IMG/VR virus record: IMGVR_UViG_3300013103_000076
Coordinates: 1-20,519 of that record
Reading direction: 5' to 3' (one strand)
Source of the DNA: a virus
Length of the DNA: 20,519 bases
Part shown: positions 1 to 7,714 of the stretch, piece after piece
Numbering within the stretch: position 1 is the first letter of the stretch
Layout of the letters: each line of letters opens with the position of its first letter
Made by a program: the position numbers and the translations under genes
Notes under the pieces: model-generated
What the model saw: only the letters and a program-made list of their open reading frames with translations
Told to the model about the DNA's origin: nothing
Database searches by the model: none

Positions 1-12
1 AGGAAAAATAGA

Positions 13-321
13 ATGGCTAGTATAATGATAAAAATAAGTGAACAAAATGTAGATGTTGAAATAGAACCCGAAGATATTTTCACTTCCTCAGTAAATGAGG
101 ATAAAGATTTTGCAAATTATTTTTTTAGACAAATGAAAGAATATCCTCAAAAATATAAGGAATTTTTAGAAGAAAATAATCTTAAAGAACATATAAAAAA
201 AGATAACTTGTTTGATGAGGAAAAGATAGAGAAAGCAATACCCTCACAAATTCATGGTAGGAGAATAAGGAAAATAATTGCTCAAGCTATCACCAAAAAA
301 CTAATTGGTAAGGGGAGCTAA
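13..321 (+). CDS. hypothetical phage protein, 102 aa, possibly truncated by window edge
   Basis: I do not recognise this protein. It is a small, charged, largely helical protein: an acidic first half (residues 10-70, rich in E/D/K) and a basic C-terminal tail containing HGRRIRKIIAQAITKK (about residues 81-96). There is no signal peptide or membrane segment. The ATG at 13 follows AGGA at 1-4 with about 8 nt spacing, so it is a reasonable start. The reading frame is also open back to base 1, however, so the gene could begin outside the window. An alternative ATG at 25 has no ribosome binding site. It lies upstream of the methyltransferase in the same direction, in a likely co-transcribed set. 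Function unknown. Confidence 0.6.
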   Translation: MASIMIKISEQNVDVEIEPEDIFTSSVNEDKDFANYFFRQMKEYPQKYKEFLEENNLKEHIKKDNLFDEEKIEKAIPSQIHGRRIRKIIAQAITKKLIGKGS

Positions 322-348
322 AAAACACTTAAAAAAGAGAGGTCAAGA

Positions 349-417
349 ATGTTTGGAATAAAAAGATTAGAAAAGAAAAAAGAAATAGAGGAAAGGAAAA
401 AAGAATTATGGAGTTAA
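349..417 (+). CDS. possible 22-residue basic/acidic small ORF
   Basis: This is a short reading frame (MFGIKRLEKKK..., 22 codons plus stop) in the 130-base gap between two larger genes. It has a GAGAGG-like ribosome binding site (338-343) about 5 nt before its ATG. The peptide is almost entirely K/E/R and would be helical. Such composition arises easily from purine-rich phage DNA, so only the placed binding site argues for expression. The rest of the gap (418-451) holds an A-rich tract and a 9-codon frame, and no recognisable regulatory site. Confidence 0.3.
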   Translation: MFGIKRLEKKKEIEERKKELWS

Positions 418-451
418 AATATGAAAAAAATAAAAAAAAAATGTAAATAAT

Positions 452-1249
452 ATGGACAAATTGGCAAATATCTTTACAATAAATACTGTAAATAAAGTTT
501 TTACAGATGTTACTAATAATGTTAGTTCTAGTGCGGAATATGGTGGTAACACTTTAACTTATATTTCTAGGGGAAAACTATATTCTACTATTTATGTTCA
601 ATTAGCTAACTATTTTAGGATAATTAAGGAATTAAAAAAGGATGATATTATAGTAGACATAGGATGTGGATGTGGTGAATTATTTACTGTTATGAGAGAA
701 AATCTTAAAGGTAATCCTTATGTAGGGTTTGAGATAAATGATACTAATATTAACAAATTGAAGAAAAAATTAAAAAAACCTGATAGAGAGAAGTTAATAA
801 AATATGATGTAACTTTACCTCTTCCAATAAAAACAAATACTGTAAATATTTGTACAGCCAATTTTTTATTAGAACATATGAGTAGAGATAGTGCATTTTC
901 TCTGTTTAGAGAGATGGTAAGAATAGTAAAGGAAAATGGATTGATATTAATTACATTACCAATACGAAAAGATGGAGAGGAGAATGAGAGACAAAAACAT
1001 ATTTATGAATGGCATTTGTATGATATTGATGACTTATTAAAAGAGATTGATAACGTAATTCTTGAGGAAAAATATATGTGTAAAGTTAAAATACATGATA
1101 TTTTAAATAGTAGATATAAAGATATTTATATTAAACTAAAAAGTAAAATAAATCCAATATTTATAGGAATAGTATTTGCTCCTTTATTTAAGAATAAAGG
1201 TAGAGATATTTTTCTAAAATTCAAGAAGGTTAATAACAAGTTATATTAA
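452..1249 (+). CDS. class I SAM-dependent methyltransferase (Methyltransf_11/25-like)
   Basis: Predicted cytoplasmic S-adenosylmethionine-dependent methyltransferase; substrate unknown. Motif I is VDIGCGCGE (residues 68-76), which forms the SAM-binding glycine loop. The acidic residue at the end of strand 2 is E94 in VGFEIN, the next acidic turn is YDV (118-120), and the post-I motif region is NFLLEHM (137-143), followed by EMVRIVKENGLILITLP (154-170), the usual strand 4/strand 5 pattern. This Rossmann core covers residues 45-175. The C-terminal 90 residues are basic and not recognised. The length (265 aa) fits small-molecule, RNA-cap or sugar methyltransferases more than DNA methyltransferases, and there is no DPPY motif. 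The ATG at 452 lacks a clear ribosome binding site because the upstream DNA is A-rich. Expression may depend on coupling to upstream translation. The PP-loop/HAD gene follows 95 nt later. Confidence 0.85.
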   Translation: MDKLANIFTINTVNKVFTDVTNNVSSSAEYGGNTLTYISRGKLYSTIYVQLANYFRIIKELKKDDIIVDIGCGCGELFTVMRENLKGNPYVGFEINDTNINKLKKKLKKPDREKLIKYDVTLPLPIKTNTVNICTANFLLEHMSRDSAFSLFREMVRIVKENGLILITLPIRKDGEENERQKHIYEWHLYDIDDLLKEIDNVILEEKYMCKVKIHDILNSRYKDIYIKLKSKINPIFIGIVFAPLFKNKGRDIFLKFKKVNNKLY

Positions 1250-1254
1250 AGATG

Positions 1255-1260
1255 AAGGAG
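1255..1260 (+). promoter_or_regulatory. ribosome binding site AAGGAG for a 25-codon ORF
   Basis: AAGGAG sits exactly 6 nt before the ATG at 1267. This is the best evidence that the tiny frame following the methyltransferase gene is translated. It also favours the start at 1267 over the in-frame ATG at 1252, which overlaps the binding site. Confidence 0.5.
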
Positions 1261-1266
1261 ATTTGG

Positions 1267-1344
1267 ATGACTTTGTCAAGATTTGTTTATTTTGTATGGG
1301 GATTGGTTGTTTATCATATGGTGAAGGAAATAATAGAGAGATAA
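1267..1344 (+). CDS. possible 25-residue single-pass membrane peptide
   Basis: This short frame begins MTLSRFVYFVWGLVVYHM and ends in a charged KEIIER tail. Residues 5-18 are hydrophobic and aromatic, enough for a short membrane-associated helix. It has an ideally spaced AAGGAG, and its stop codon (1342-1344) abuts the ATG of the PP-loop/HAD gene at 1345. That zero-gap layout is typical of translational coupling in phage operons. No family is recognised. It may be a membrane peptide or simply a coupling leader that helps ribosomes reach the next gene. Confidence 0.4.
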   Translation: MTLSRFVYFVWGLVVYHMVKEIIER

Positions 1345-2703
1345 ATGGGAAATTATATAGAATTATTGGTAAAATCAGAAGAAAGAAGAAAAGCTTTGAA
1401 CTATTCCTTTAGAGAAAGGATGAAAATAACTGATAAAATTATTAGAACTTATCTCTCTCTTGCTAAATATCCTGTCATACAGTTCTCTGGAGGAATAGAT
1501 AGTTGCTTTATGGCATATTTGATACATAAGATAAATCCTAATGTTCCTTGCGTATTCAACGATTGGGGGTTGTTTTTTCCTGAACAAGAAGAATTTTGTA
1601 TTAATTTTTTTAAAAATTATAATTTTAAATATTATATAAGCAGGAGCAATTGGGATTATAAAAGATTTTTTAAGAAATATGGTTTCCCTATATTTAAGGG
1701 AGTAAGACAATTTATAAATAGTAAAGATTATCCTAAGTATAATATCACTACTAAATGTAGGATGTTAAAACATAGTGCTTGGAGAAATTTTTTAAAGGAA
1801 CATAAATGTGATTATTATTTTGTAGGAATATTAGCAGATGAAAGTCCACAAAGAAAGGCTTTATTTACGGGATATGGATTTGTTAGTGCAAAGAAAGGAG
1901 AACCAACAAGAGTCAAACCTATAGTATTAATTAAGAAGGAGGAAATATTTAAATATTGTAATGAGAAGAATATATTATACCCTAAAGAATTTTATAAGGA
2001 TAGCTATAAAGGAAAAACTTTCTACTATACACACTGCGATTTGGGTTGTTACATCTGTACACCAAGATTTAAAGAAGAAGGATACGGAAGATTAGGAAGA
2101 AATACTAGAAAGAATCCAATATTGTTAAAAGAGACATTAGAGATGGGGTTAAGGGATAGTTTAGAAAAAATAATAAAAGATTATCCTGAAGAGAGTTGGT
2201 ATATAAAGAACTATTTGGAAGAATATGATAAAATAGAAGAACCTATAACAGCTTACGATTTAGATGGAGTAATAATGCCGTTAATAAAGAGAGATAAGAA
2301 ATATTTTGAACAGAGCGGGATAGAAAGAAAGTTGTTTGAAGAACAAAAGAAGAAGCATTTTATAAACTCTCCTATTACTTTAAGACCAATAGAAAGGGAA
2401 TTTTATATAATTTCTAGTAGGAGAGAAAAATATAGAAATACTACAGAAGAATGGTTAAAGAAGAAGAAGGTTAATTATAAAAGGTTGATACTAATGGAGG
2501 GGGAATTAACATTTAAACATATAGTTGAACATAAGTATAAGTGGTTAAAGGAGTTAGGTGTAAGGCGATATTATGAAGATGATGAAAAAATAATCAAGGA
2601 ATTAAGAAGAATGCTACCAAATGTTGAGTTTGTAAATATTAAGCAACCTGTTATTGTGCAAGAAGTTGTAGAAAATAAAAAAAATATTTTAACTTTTTTT
2701 TAA
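1345..2703 (+). CDS. PP-loop ATPase (PAPS-reductase/DndC-like) fused to HAD phosphatase-like domain
   Basis: A two-domain protein. The N-terminal domain (about residues 25-260) is an ATP-pyrophosphatase of the PAPS-reductase type. The PP-loop is FSGGIDS (47-53), and the typical GILADES turn (161-167) is followed by an arginine. Cysteines at 138 (KCRM), 231, 235 and 238 (CDLGCYIC) could hold a metal or an Fe-S cluster, as in some relatives. The C-terminal domain (300-435) shows HAD motif I as YDLDGVI (nucleophile D305, acid D307), a motif II serine in IISSRR (355-360), candidate motif III lysines near 391-399, and motif IV as YYEDDEK (409-415). This matches 5'-nucleotidase-like HAD enzymes. 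PP-loop enzymes adenylate a substrate, and HAD enzymes remove phosphate. A combined role in nucleotide or nucleic-acid modification is inference. The ATG directly follows the stop of a tiny upstream ORF. Confidence 0.8.
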   Translation: MGNYIELLVKSEERRKALNYSFRERMKITDKIIRTYLSLAKYPVIQFSGGIDSCFMAYLIHKINPNVPCVFNDWGLFFPEQEEFCINFFKNYNFKYYISRSNWDYKRFFKKYGFPIFKGVRQFINSKDYPKYNITTKCRMLKHSAWRNFLKEHKCDYYFVGILADESPQRKALFTGYGFVSAKKGEPTRVKPIVLIKKEEIFKYCNEKNILYPKEFYKDSYKGKTFYYTHCDLGCYICTPRFKEEGYGRLGRNTRKNPILLKETLEMGLRDSLEKIIKDYPEESWYIKNYLEEYDKIEEPITAYDLDGVIMPLIKRDKKYFEQSGIERKLFEEQKKKHFINSPITLRPIEREFYIISSRREKYRNTTEEWLKKKKVNYKRLILMEGELTFKHIVEHKYKWLKELGVRRYYEDDEKIIKELRRMLPNVEFVNIKQPVIVQEVVENKKNILTFF

Positions 2704-2719
2704 AAAAGCACTAAACATT

Positions 2720-2748
2720 TTGCAAAAATCCGTTATATATATTATAAG
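2720..2748 (+). promoter_or_regulatory. candidate sigma70-type promoter
   Basis: TTGCAA (2720-2725) and TATAAG (2743-2748) are separated by exactly 17 bases and match the -35 and -10 consensus at 4/6 and 5/6 positions. The site lies in one of the few true gaps in the window (2704-2772), just before the zinc-finger gene. The predicted transcript would start only about 18 nt before the ATG, so it would barely include the GGGGAGG binding site. In DNA this AT-rich, chance matches are common, so confidence is low. Confidence 0.25.
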
Positions 2749-2772
2749 GGGAGGAAAAGGAATGGGATTATT

Positions 2773-2997
2773 ATGGAAAACTACGATATTTATGAAGATA
2801 AAAAAATACAATTTTGTGCATATTGTCATAATATAATAGAGGAGAATGAGCCTTTTATTAATTCAAAAGGATCTGTTTATCATTTATATTGTTGGAAACA
2901 GATGAATACTTATTATGATGATTTAGATTTCTATGATGACTTTAATGATGTAGAAGATAGGGAGGAAGAGTATGATAATAGAAGAGAAACTAGATAA
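2773..2997 (+). CDS. small zinc-finger protein with acidic tail, 74 aa
   Basis: The N-terminal half holds a probable single zinc site: C15-A-Y-C18 followed after 18 residues by H37-L-Y-C40, a CxxC...HxxC pattern seen in LIM-like and treble-clef knuckles. Residues 46-70 are almost all D/E with aromatic residues, which suggests a DNA-mimic-like or protein-binding tail. A GGGGAGG sequence (2748-2754) lies about 18 nt upstream; GAGGAAAAGG brings the purine-rich stretch closer. The gene overlaps the next by 26 nt in another frame. The exact role is unknown; small zinc proteins of this kind in phage replication modules often act as adaptors or transcription modulators. Confidence 0.7.
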   Translation: MENYDIYEDKKIQFCAYCHNIIEENEPFINSKGSVYHLYCWKQMNTYYDDLDFYDDFNDVEDREEEYDNRRETR

Positions 2998-3523
2998 ATT
3001 TTTGGATTTAATATACGATCAAATATCTTATGGAGGAAAGAAATATGCTTTAACTGTAGGAAGGGAAAGTACAGATGAAATATTTGATGTAGCAGGATAT
3101 AAATGGCTTCTAGGAACATTATTAAAGTATAGATACAGATATATGAACTTAGCAAGAGAAAGAGATATTTTGAAAATAGCAGCATATTGTTATATTATAT
3201 GGCTTAAAAGAGGTTTCTTTATTAGGGAAGAAGGAATATCAGATGTACTAGATACTGATATAGAATTAAAGAATAAATATTTTTCTACTTTCTCTAATAT
3301 AATAAAAGAATATCATAAGATATATAAAATAGACCTTGATAAAGTAACTGATAAAATGGAAACGGCTTCTGCTATTATAAAAGCATGGATATATAATGGG
3401 TGGGATAATGTAAAACAGAAGATTTTGAATGAAGTTTTTTGTTTGATGTTTTATGAATGGAATAAAAAATATTCTAATATACAAAAATACAATACAGATA
3501 CTTGGAATGAAAAAGAGAAGTAA
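2972..3523 (+). CDS. all-helical protein resembling MazG-like/nucleotide-associated phage domains
   Basis: 183 residues, predicted helical. The central part carries a DEIFDVAGYKWLLGTLLK stretch (residues 35-52) and then RERDILKIAAYCYIIWLKRGF (about 62-82). The D-E-x-x-D-x-A-G-Y pattern and the paired amphipathic helices recall MazG-type or 'nucleotide modification associated' all-alpha phage proteins that act on (d)NTPs. I cannot confirm the metal-binding acidic residues that would prove pyrophosphohydrolase activity. The start overlaps the zinc-finger gene by 26 nt and has a GGGAGGAAG binding site (2959-2968). The neighbourhood of nucleotide enzymes fits, but the call is tentative. It could be an unrelated helical phage protein. 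Confidence 0.45.
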   Translation: MIIEEKLDKFLDLIYDQISYGGKKYALTVGRESTDEIFDVAGYKWLLGTLLKYRYRYMNLARERDILKIAAYCYIIWLKRGFFIREEGISDVLDTDIELKNKYFSTFSNIIKEYHKIYKIDLDKVTDKMETASAIIKAWIYNGWDNVKQKILNEVFCLMFYEWNKKYSNIQKYNTDTWNEKEK

Positions 3524-4265
3524 TAAAACTACCAATAACATTCTTAATTCTTTAAAAGAAGAGGAGAAAATAATTGTTTTTGATGGTGGTCATTATTCCC
3601 ATACAGCAATTTATTCTTTTATTAAAAATAGATTTCTACCTATAGGATATACTTACTTAAATATGATAGGAGGAGATTTAAAAAGAATTTATAATAATAA
3701 TGATATAATAATTATAGCTATTGATAAAGGGAAAAGTTGGAGAAAACTTATTGATGGAGAATATAAAGCTAATCGTAAAAAGATTGATAAAAGTTATTGG
3801 GAAGAAATAAATAAAATTAATGATATATTAAATTTATATACTCCTATACACGTTATAGGAGATTGGGGATATGAAGCTGATGATATTATGGCAGTTGTGA
3901 GTAAAGTTTATAAAGATAAAAAAGTTTTATTAGTTTCTGCTGATAGTGATATAGAACAATTGACTTATTATGATAATGTTTTTCTTTTCAGTCCCAAAAC
4001 AAAAAGATTTAAAGATAGAATAAAAGATGTGGAAGGATTTATTCTAAAAAAAATAAAGAAGGAAGTTACAGATAATTTAATAGCACCTATAATTACTGTG
4101 GAAGATAGAATAAGAAGAGAAAGTATAGTATCATTATTAAAGTTGCCTGAAGGAGTAGAAGAGAGTATAAAGAAAATGATATCAGTATTGCCTAAAAAGA
4201 ATTTTATAGAACAAAAAATTCCCTTTCGTAAGATGAGAGAAAAATTTAAACAAATATTTACTTAA
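3507..4265 (+). CDS. 5'-3' exonuclease / flap endonuclease-like (PIN-like fold)
   Basis: Predicted metal-dependent nuclease of the T4 RNase H / Pol I 5'-nuclease group, which removes RNA primers and flaps. Numbering is from the ATG at 3507 (252 aa). The motifs are FDGGH (25-29), the acidic AIDKGKSWR (71-79), YKANRKK (86-92) corresponding to the arch lysine/arginine motif, YEADDIM (122-128), and LVSADSDIEQL (142-152), which equals the usual SGDKDLLQL. The later GDxxDN helix-hairpin-helix motif is not evident. The segment around TDNLIAPIITVEDR is a degenerate counterpart at best. A longer reading from 3453 is open but would overlap the previous gene by 71 nt, and its 18 extra residues are not family-like. 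The 3507 start overlaps by 17 nt and has only a weak binding site. Confidence 0.75.
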   Translation: MKKRSNKTTNNILNSLKEEEKIIVFDGGHYSHTAIYSFIKNRFLPIGYTYLNMIGGDLKRIYNNNDIIIIAIDKGKSWRKLIDGEYKANRKKIDKSYWEEINKINDILNLYTPIHVIGDWGYEADDIMAVVSKVYKDKKVLLVSADSDIEQLTYYDNVFLFSPKTKRFKDRIKDVEGFILKKIKKEVTDNLIAPIITVEDRIRRESIVSLLKLPEGVEESIKKMISVLPKKNFIEQKIPFRKMREKFKQIFT

Positions 4266-4281
4266 ATATTGGAGGTATGGT

Positions 4282-4677
4282 ATGAAGGTTGTAGCAATAA
4301 GTAGAGATGGTATATATTATAAAATAGGAGATGATTATGATAGTGCTATTTGGTATGAAAGAGGTGAAAATTCTCCTCAATTACAGAGAGGAGATGACGT
4401 AGATGTAGAATATACAGTAAGAGAAATAAATGGAAGGAAGGTAAGAGTATTAACAAAGGTTACTAAAAATGAAAGTTCTCCTTCTATACAGAACAATTCT
4501 TCTGATGATAGAATAGTCGGTGATAGAACAGCAAGTATAGAGAGACAAGCCTTATTAAAAGCCGCTTGTCAAGCTATAAAAACGATGCCAGGTCAGTTTG
4601 CAACTGTTGATGAATTGGGAAATGATGTTATTAAATTATTTAGAAGATTAAAAGAGGAGTTTTACAGTGGTTCATAA
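4282..4677 (+). CDS. putative OB-fold protein of the replication module, 131 aa
   Basis: Residues 1-62 look like a small beta-rich domain (alternating hydrophobic residues, GDDVDVEYTVREINGRKVRVL at 38-57) compatible with an OB fold. A Ser/Asn/Asp-rich linker (63-84) follows, then a helical segment, SIERQALLKAACQAIK (85-100) and VIKLFRRLKEEF (116-127). An OB domain followed by an ERQxxLKAA helix recurs in small phage proteins found beside primases and ssDNA-binding functions. Binding of single-stranded DNA is inferred from that and from the position directly before the primase-helicase, which it overlaps by 11 nt. GGAGGT at 4271-4276 gives a strong start at 4282. Confidence 0.45.
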   Translation: MKVVAISRDGIYYKIGDDYDSAIWYERGENSPQLQRGDDVDVEYTVREINGRKVRVLTKVTKNESSPSIQNNSSDDRIVGDRTASIERQALLKAACQAIKTMPGQFATVDELGNDVIKLFRRLKEEFYSGS

Positions 4678-7600
4678 TAAATTGATAGATTATTTAAGTA
4701 AAAAAATTAAAAATTTTAGAGGTTCTAATTCTATATGCGTTTGTCCTAAATGCAATAAACCTTTGGCACAGATTAGACCTTTTTTAGGTTATAGTTTATT
4801 TTGCTTGAAGTGTGGAGATTTGGGGAATATCTATGATATTGTTAGACTAGTTGAAGAAGATAAGAAAGAGATGAGTAATGAAGAAATAGAAGAATATATC
4901 TCTAACTTATTGAATCTCAATATAATAACTAAAAAAGAAATTGATAAAATTCTAAATTTTTATAAGAAAAATAATTTTAGTTTATTAAGAATAATAAGAA
5001 ATGGTAAAATTCCTGTTGAGAAAAATTGGACTAATATAGAGCATAGAGATAAGGAAGAGTGGAAAAGATGGTTAGCTGAAAAAGCAAATATAGGAGTAAG
5101 AACAGGAAAAGTATCAGGAATAACAGTTATAGATATAGATAGTAAAGATTTACCTCCTTTAATAGATAGTATAGATACATTAGTGCAAGAAACAAATAAG
5201 GGGTTTCATTATATATTTAAGTATGATGAAGAATTACCAAAAACTAGAATTGATGAGTTAAAAATTGATATTGAAAACGATGGTGGTCAAATCATTGTTT
5301 CTCCATCCAGTATAGATGGATTTGTTAGGAAAATAAATTTTAAAGATATTGTAGAAATTCCTATTGAATTGAAAGAATGGTTATTGAAGAAAATGGTTGA
5401 GCCTAAAATTACAAAAAAGATAGAAACTTATACAGAGCTAACTACAGATTCAATAGGAAGTATAGAAGAAGGAAATAGAAATAGTTTGTTAATTAAACTA
5501 GGAGGAATATTTAGAAAACAATTTTCAACAAAAGAGACTACTACTGCTCTCTCTATCATTAATAATACCTTATGTAGTCCTAAGTTGCCACAGAGAGAAT
5601 TATATAATATAATAAAAAGTTTAAATAAATATACTGAGATAGATGAACGAGAGACTACATCTAAGGTTTTAGAGTATATAAAACTAGTAGGAGAAGCTAC
5701 TTCTAAGGATATAGAGCAAGCATTAAGAATAGAAAAAAAAGAGGTGGATAAAATATTAAGCTATTTGCTTAAAGAAGAGTATATAATAAAAATAAGACGG
5801 TTATATAAAGCATTAAAGAAAATAGAGTGGAAAGAAGAATTTTCTAATGAAAGTAGATTAATTGATTATAAAATGCCTTATTTCTATGATGTGGCTATTT
5901 TTAGAAATTCAGACCTTCTTATTTTTGGCTCTTCAACAAAAAGGGGAAAATGTTTAGCTTATGGATATTTACTAACAAATCAAGGATTTAAAAAAATAGA
6001 ACATATCGGTAAGAATAGAAAAGAAGGTATTAATAAAGTAAGCAGACATTTGCGTATTTGTTCTGCTACAAATAAAGAACATTCTTATAGAAATCCAAAT
6101 TATTTTTATAAAGAAAAAGTAAATGAGACTATAAAAATTGAGACATATTATGGTTTTGATTTAGAAGGTACTCCAGAACATCCTATATTAGTAATAGAAA
6201 CAATAAAAGAAAAATTAGATAAACCTAGAAAGTTTGGTAAAAGAACCATTTATTATAAAAGTAAACGAATCAAAAAATTTAAACAATTAAAAGATTTAAA
6301 AGAAGGTGATGAAGTTATTATATACTCTCCTCAATTATTTCCAACAGCACCTTATATTAGTAAATTTAATTATAAAAAAAATAAACATGTTACAAATATA
6401 AATGAAATAAATATTCCAAAAACTTTAGATTACGATTTTGCTCGCTTGTTGGGGTATATAGTGGGTGATGGTAATCTACAAAAAAATGGAATTAGCATTT
6501 ATCAAGACATAAAGTATGCCAATATAACAAAGGATATTGCAGATATTGTAAAAAAAATTGGGTTGCAACCAAAAATAAAGAAACAAAAAAAATCTAATTG
6601 TTATAGAATTAAAATTAACTCAGCAATTTTATATTCTTTTGTAAAAGAAAAGGTTTTTGGAATTAAAGCTAAAAAAATTAAAAATTTAAGATTACCTTTT
6701 CGGTTTGTACCCAATATTATATTGAATGGAAGCTACGAAGTTCAAAGAGGATTTATTGAAGCTATTTTTGATTGTGAAAGTTATTTAAGTAAAAGTGGTC
6801 TGTTATCTATTAGCATGGCAAACAAAGAATTGATAAAAACTTTACAGATGATGTTATTAAATTTTGGTATTATATCTAAGTTTAGAAGCAAAAAAAATAA
6901 GAAATATAATAGATATTATTATTATTTGATTTTGCCTGTTCAAATGACACATAAATTTTTTAAAATTTTTGATACAAAAAAGTATAATGTTAATCTTATT
7001 AAGAATCCACAAAAAAGAATATACCACATAAAAAATTTAGGCAATAATCAATATAAAAAAAGCAAGTACTTTATAGATACTATAGTAAAAAAAGAAATTA
7101 TACACAAAGAAAAATATGTCTATGATTTTAATATAGAAAATAATAAATATAAAGTAAACAATCAATTTTGGTGCAATGGGTTTGTAAATCATAATACTCA
7201 TATTGCACTAAATTTAATAGCTGATTTTGTGCAACAAGGTAAAAAACCTTATTATATTAATTTAGAAGCAGGTAATAGGTTTAGTATTATAGCTCTTCAT
7301 TTAGGATTAAAAGAGGGAGATTTTTATTATGCTACTGAATTCGATCCAGAAGAAATAGAGTTAGAAGATAACGCTATTACTATTATAGATTGGTTATTAC
7401 CAAAAGATTATTCTACTACTGATAAAATATTTCAACATTTTAGTAAACAATTAGTAAAACATAAAGGAAATTTGATAGTGTTTGTTCAATTGAGAAGTAA
7501 TGGTGATTTTTTTGCTAAAGATTTAATAGGTTTTTTTCCTTCTTTAGTGGCAAGGTACTTTTACGATGATGATACTGGTGAAACTGGATATTGGAATGTA

Positions 7601-7714
7601 GATTATATTAGGGAAAGTAAGCATAGGTATATTAAAGAAATGAAAATACCATGTAAGTATTTATGGGAAGAAAAAAGATTAATAAGAATAGATGAATTAG
7701 AAAGAGGTAAATAA
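4667..7714 (+). CDS. primase-helicase with intein in the Walker A motif
   Basis: A 1015-residue precursor; 600 residues remain after splicing. It starts at GTG with GAGGAG 7 nt upstream. Domains in order: a zinc ribbon (C26-x2-C29, C46-x2-C49), as in primases; a prim-pol (archaeo-eukaryotic primase) domain at about 105-240 with the metal motif VIDID (154-158), KGFHYIF (178-184) and GGQIIVSPSS (206-215); a PriCT-like helical segment EEGNRNSLLIKLGG (267-280); a winged-helix-like segment (330-385); and a RecA-type ATPase. The P-loop is GSSTKRGK (421-428) joined after splicing to T844. A Walker B-like AITIIDW follows, then a VFVQLRSN strand. It should prime and unwind DNA at the phage fork together with the family B polymerase encoded downstream. 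Without splicing the P-loop is broken, so the ATPase should be inactive. Confidence 0.88.
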   Translation: MVHNKLIDYLSKKIKNFRGSNSICVCPKCNKPLAQIRPFLGYSLFCLKCGDLGNIYDIVRLVEEDKKEMSNEEIEEYISNLLNLNIITKKEIDKILNFYKKNNFSLLRIIRNGKIPVEKNWTNIEHRDKEEWKRWLAEKANIGVRTGKVSGITVIDIDSKDLPPLIDSIDTLVQETNKGFHYIFKYDEELPKTRIDELKIDIENDGGQIIVSPSSIDGFVRKINFKDIVEIPIELKEWLLKKMVEPKITKKIETYTELTTDSIGSIEEGNRNSLLIKLGGIFRKQFSTKETTTALSIINNTLCSPKLPQRELYNIIKSLNKYTEIDERETTSKVLEYIKLVGEATSKDIEQALRIEKKEVDKILSYLLKEEYIIKIRRLYKALKKIEWKEEFSNESRLIDYKMPYFYDVAIFRNSDLLIFGSSTKRGKCLAYGYLLTNQGFKKIEHIGKNRKEGINKVSRHLRICSATNKEHSYRNPNYFYKEKVNETIKIETYYGFDLEGTPEHPILVIETIKEKLDKPRKFGKRTIYYKSKRIKKFKQLKDLKEGDEVIIYSPQLFPTAPYISKFNYKKNKHVTNINEINIPKTLDYDFARLLGYIVGDGNLQKNGISIYQDIKYANITKDIADIVKKIGLQPKIKKQKKSNCYRIKINSAILYSFVKEKVFGIKAKKIKNLRLPFRFVPNIILNGSYEVQRGFIEAIFDCESYLSKSGLLSISMANKELIKTLQMMLLNFGIISKFRSKKNKKYNRYYYYLILPVQMTHKFFKIFDTKKYNVNLIKNPQKRIYHIKNLGNNQYKKSKYFIDTIVKKEIIHKEKYVYDFNIENNKYKVNNQFWCNGFVNHNTHIALNLIADFVQQGKKPYYINLEAGNRFSIIALHLGLKEGDFYYATEFDPEEIELEDNAITIIDWLLPKDYSTTDKIFQHFSKQLVKHKGNLIVFVQLRSNGDFFAKDLIGFFPSLVARYFYDDDTGETGYWNVDYIRESKHRYIKEMKIPCKYLWEEKRLIRIDELERGK
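5951..7195 (+). mobile_element. LAGLIDADG intein in primase-helicase P-loop (415 aa)
   Basis: The intein runs from Cys429 (CLAYGYLLTN) to Asn843 (CNGFVNHN) and is followed by Thr as the +1 residue. The N-terminal splicing domain has block B GTPEHPI (TxxH at 502-505). The endonuclease domain has two LAGLIDADG helices, LLGYIVGDG (594-602, acid D601) and GFIEAIFDCES (695-705, acid D702). The C-terminal block F/G is VYDFNIENNKY...FVNHN. All expected splicing residues are present: Cys1, block B His, terminal His-Asn and +1 Thr. The endonuclease looks intact. The insertion lies between the P-loop lysine and threonine, a classic site for inteins in ATPases because the target DNA is highly conserved. 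Confidence 0.9.

Noticed and set aside
421-450. Nine-codon ORF MKKIKKKCK before the methyltransferase
   Set aside because: It has a GGAG upstream, but it lies in an A-rich tract and is too short to separate from chance.
2931-3541. Minus-strand ORFs rich in Leu/Ile/Phe (also at 1375-1710, 11055-11321, 12608-12814, 15875-16193, 19603-19996)
   Set aside because: They lie opposite well-supported + strand genes, lack binding sites, and their hydrophobic composition is what the complement of A-rich coding DNA gives.
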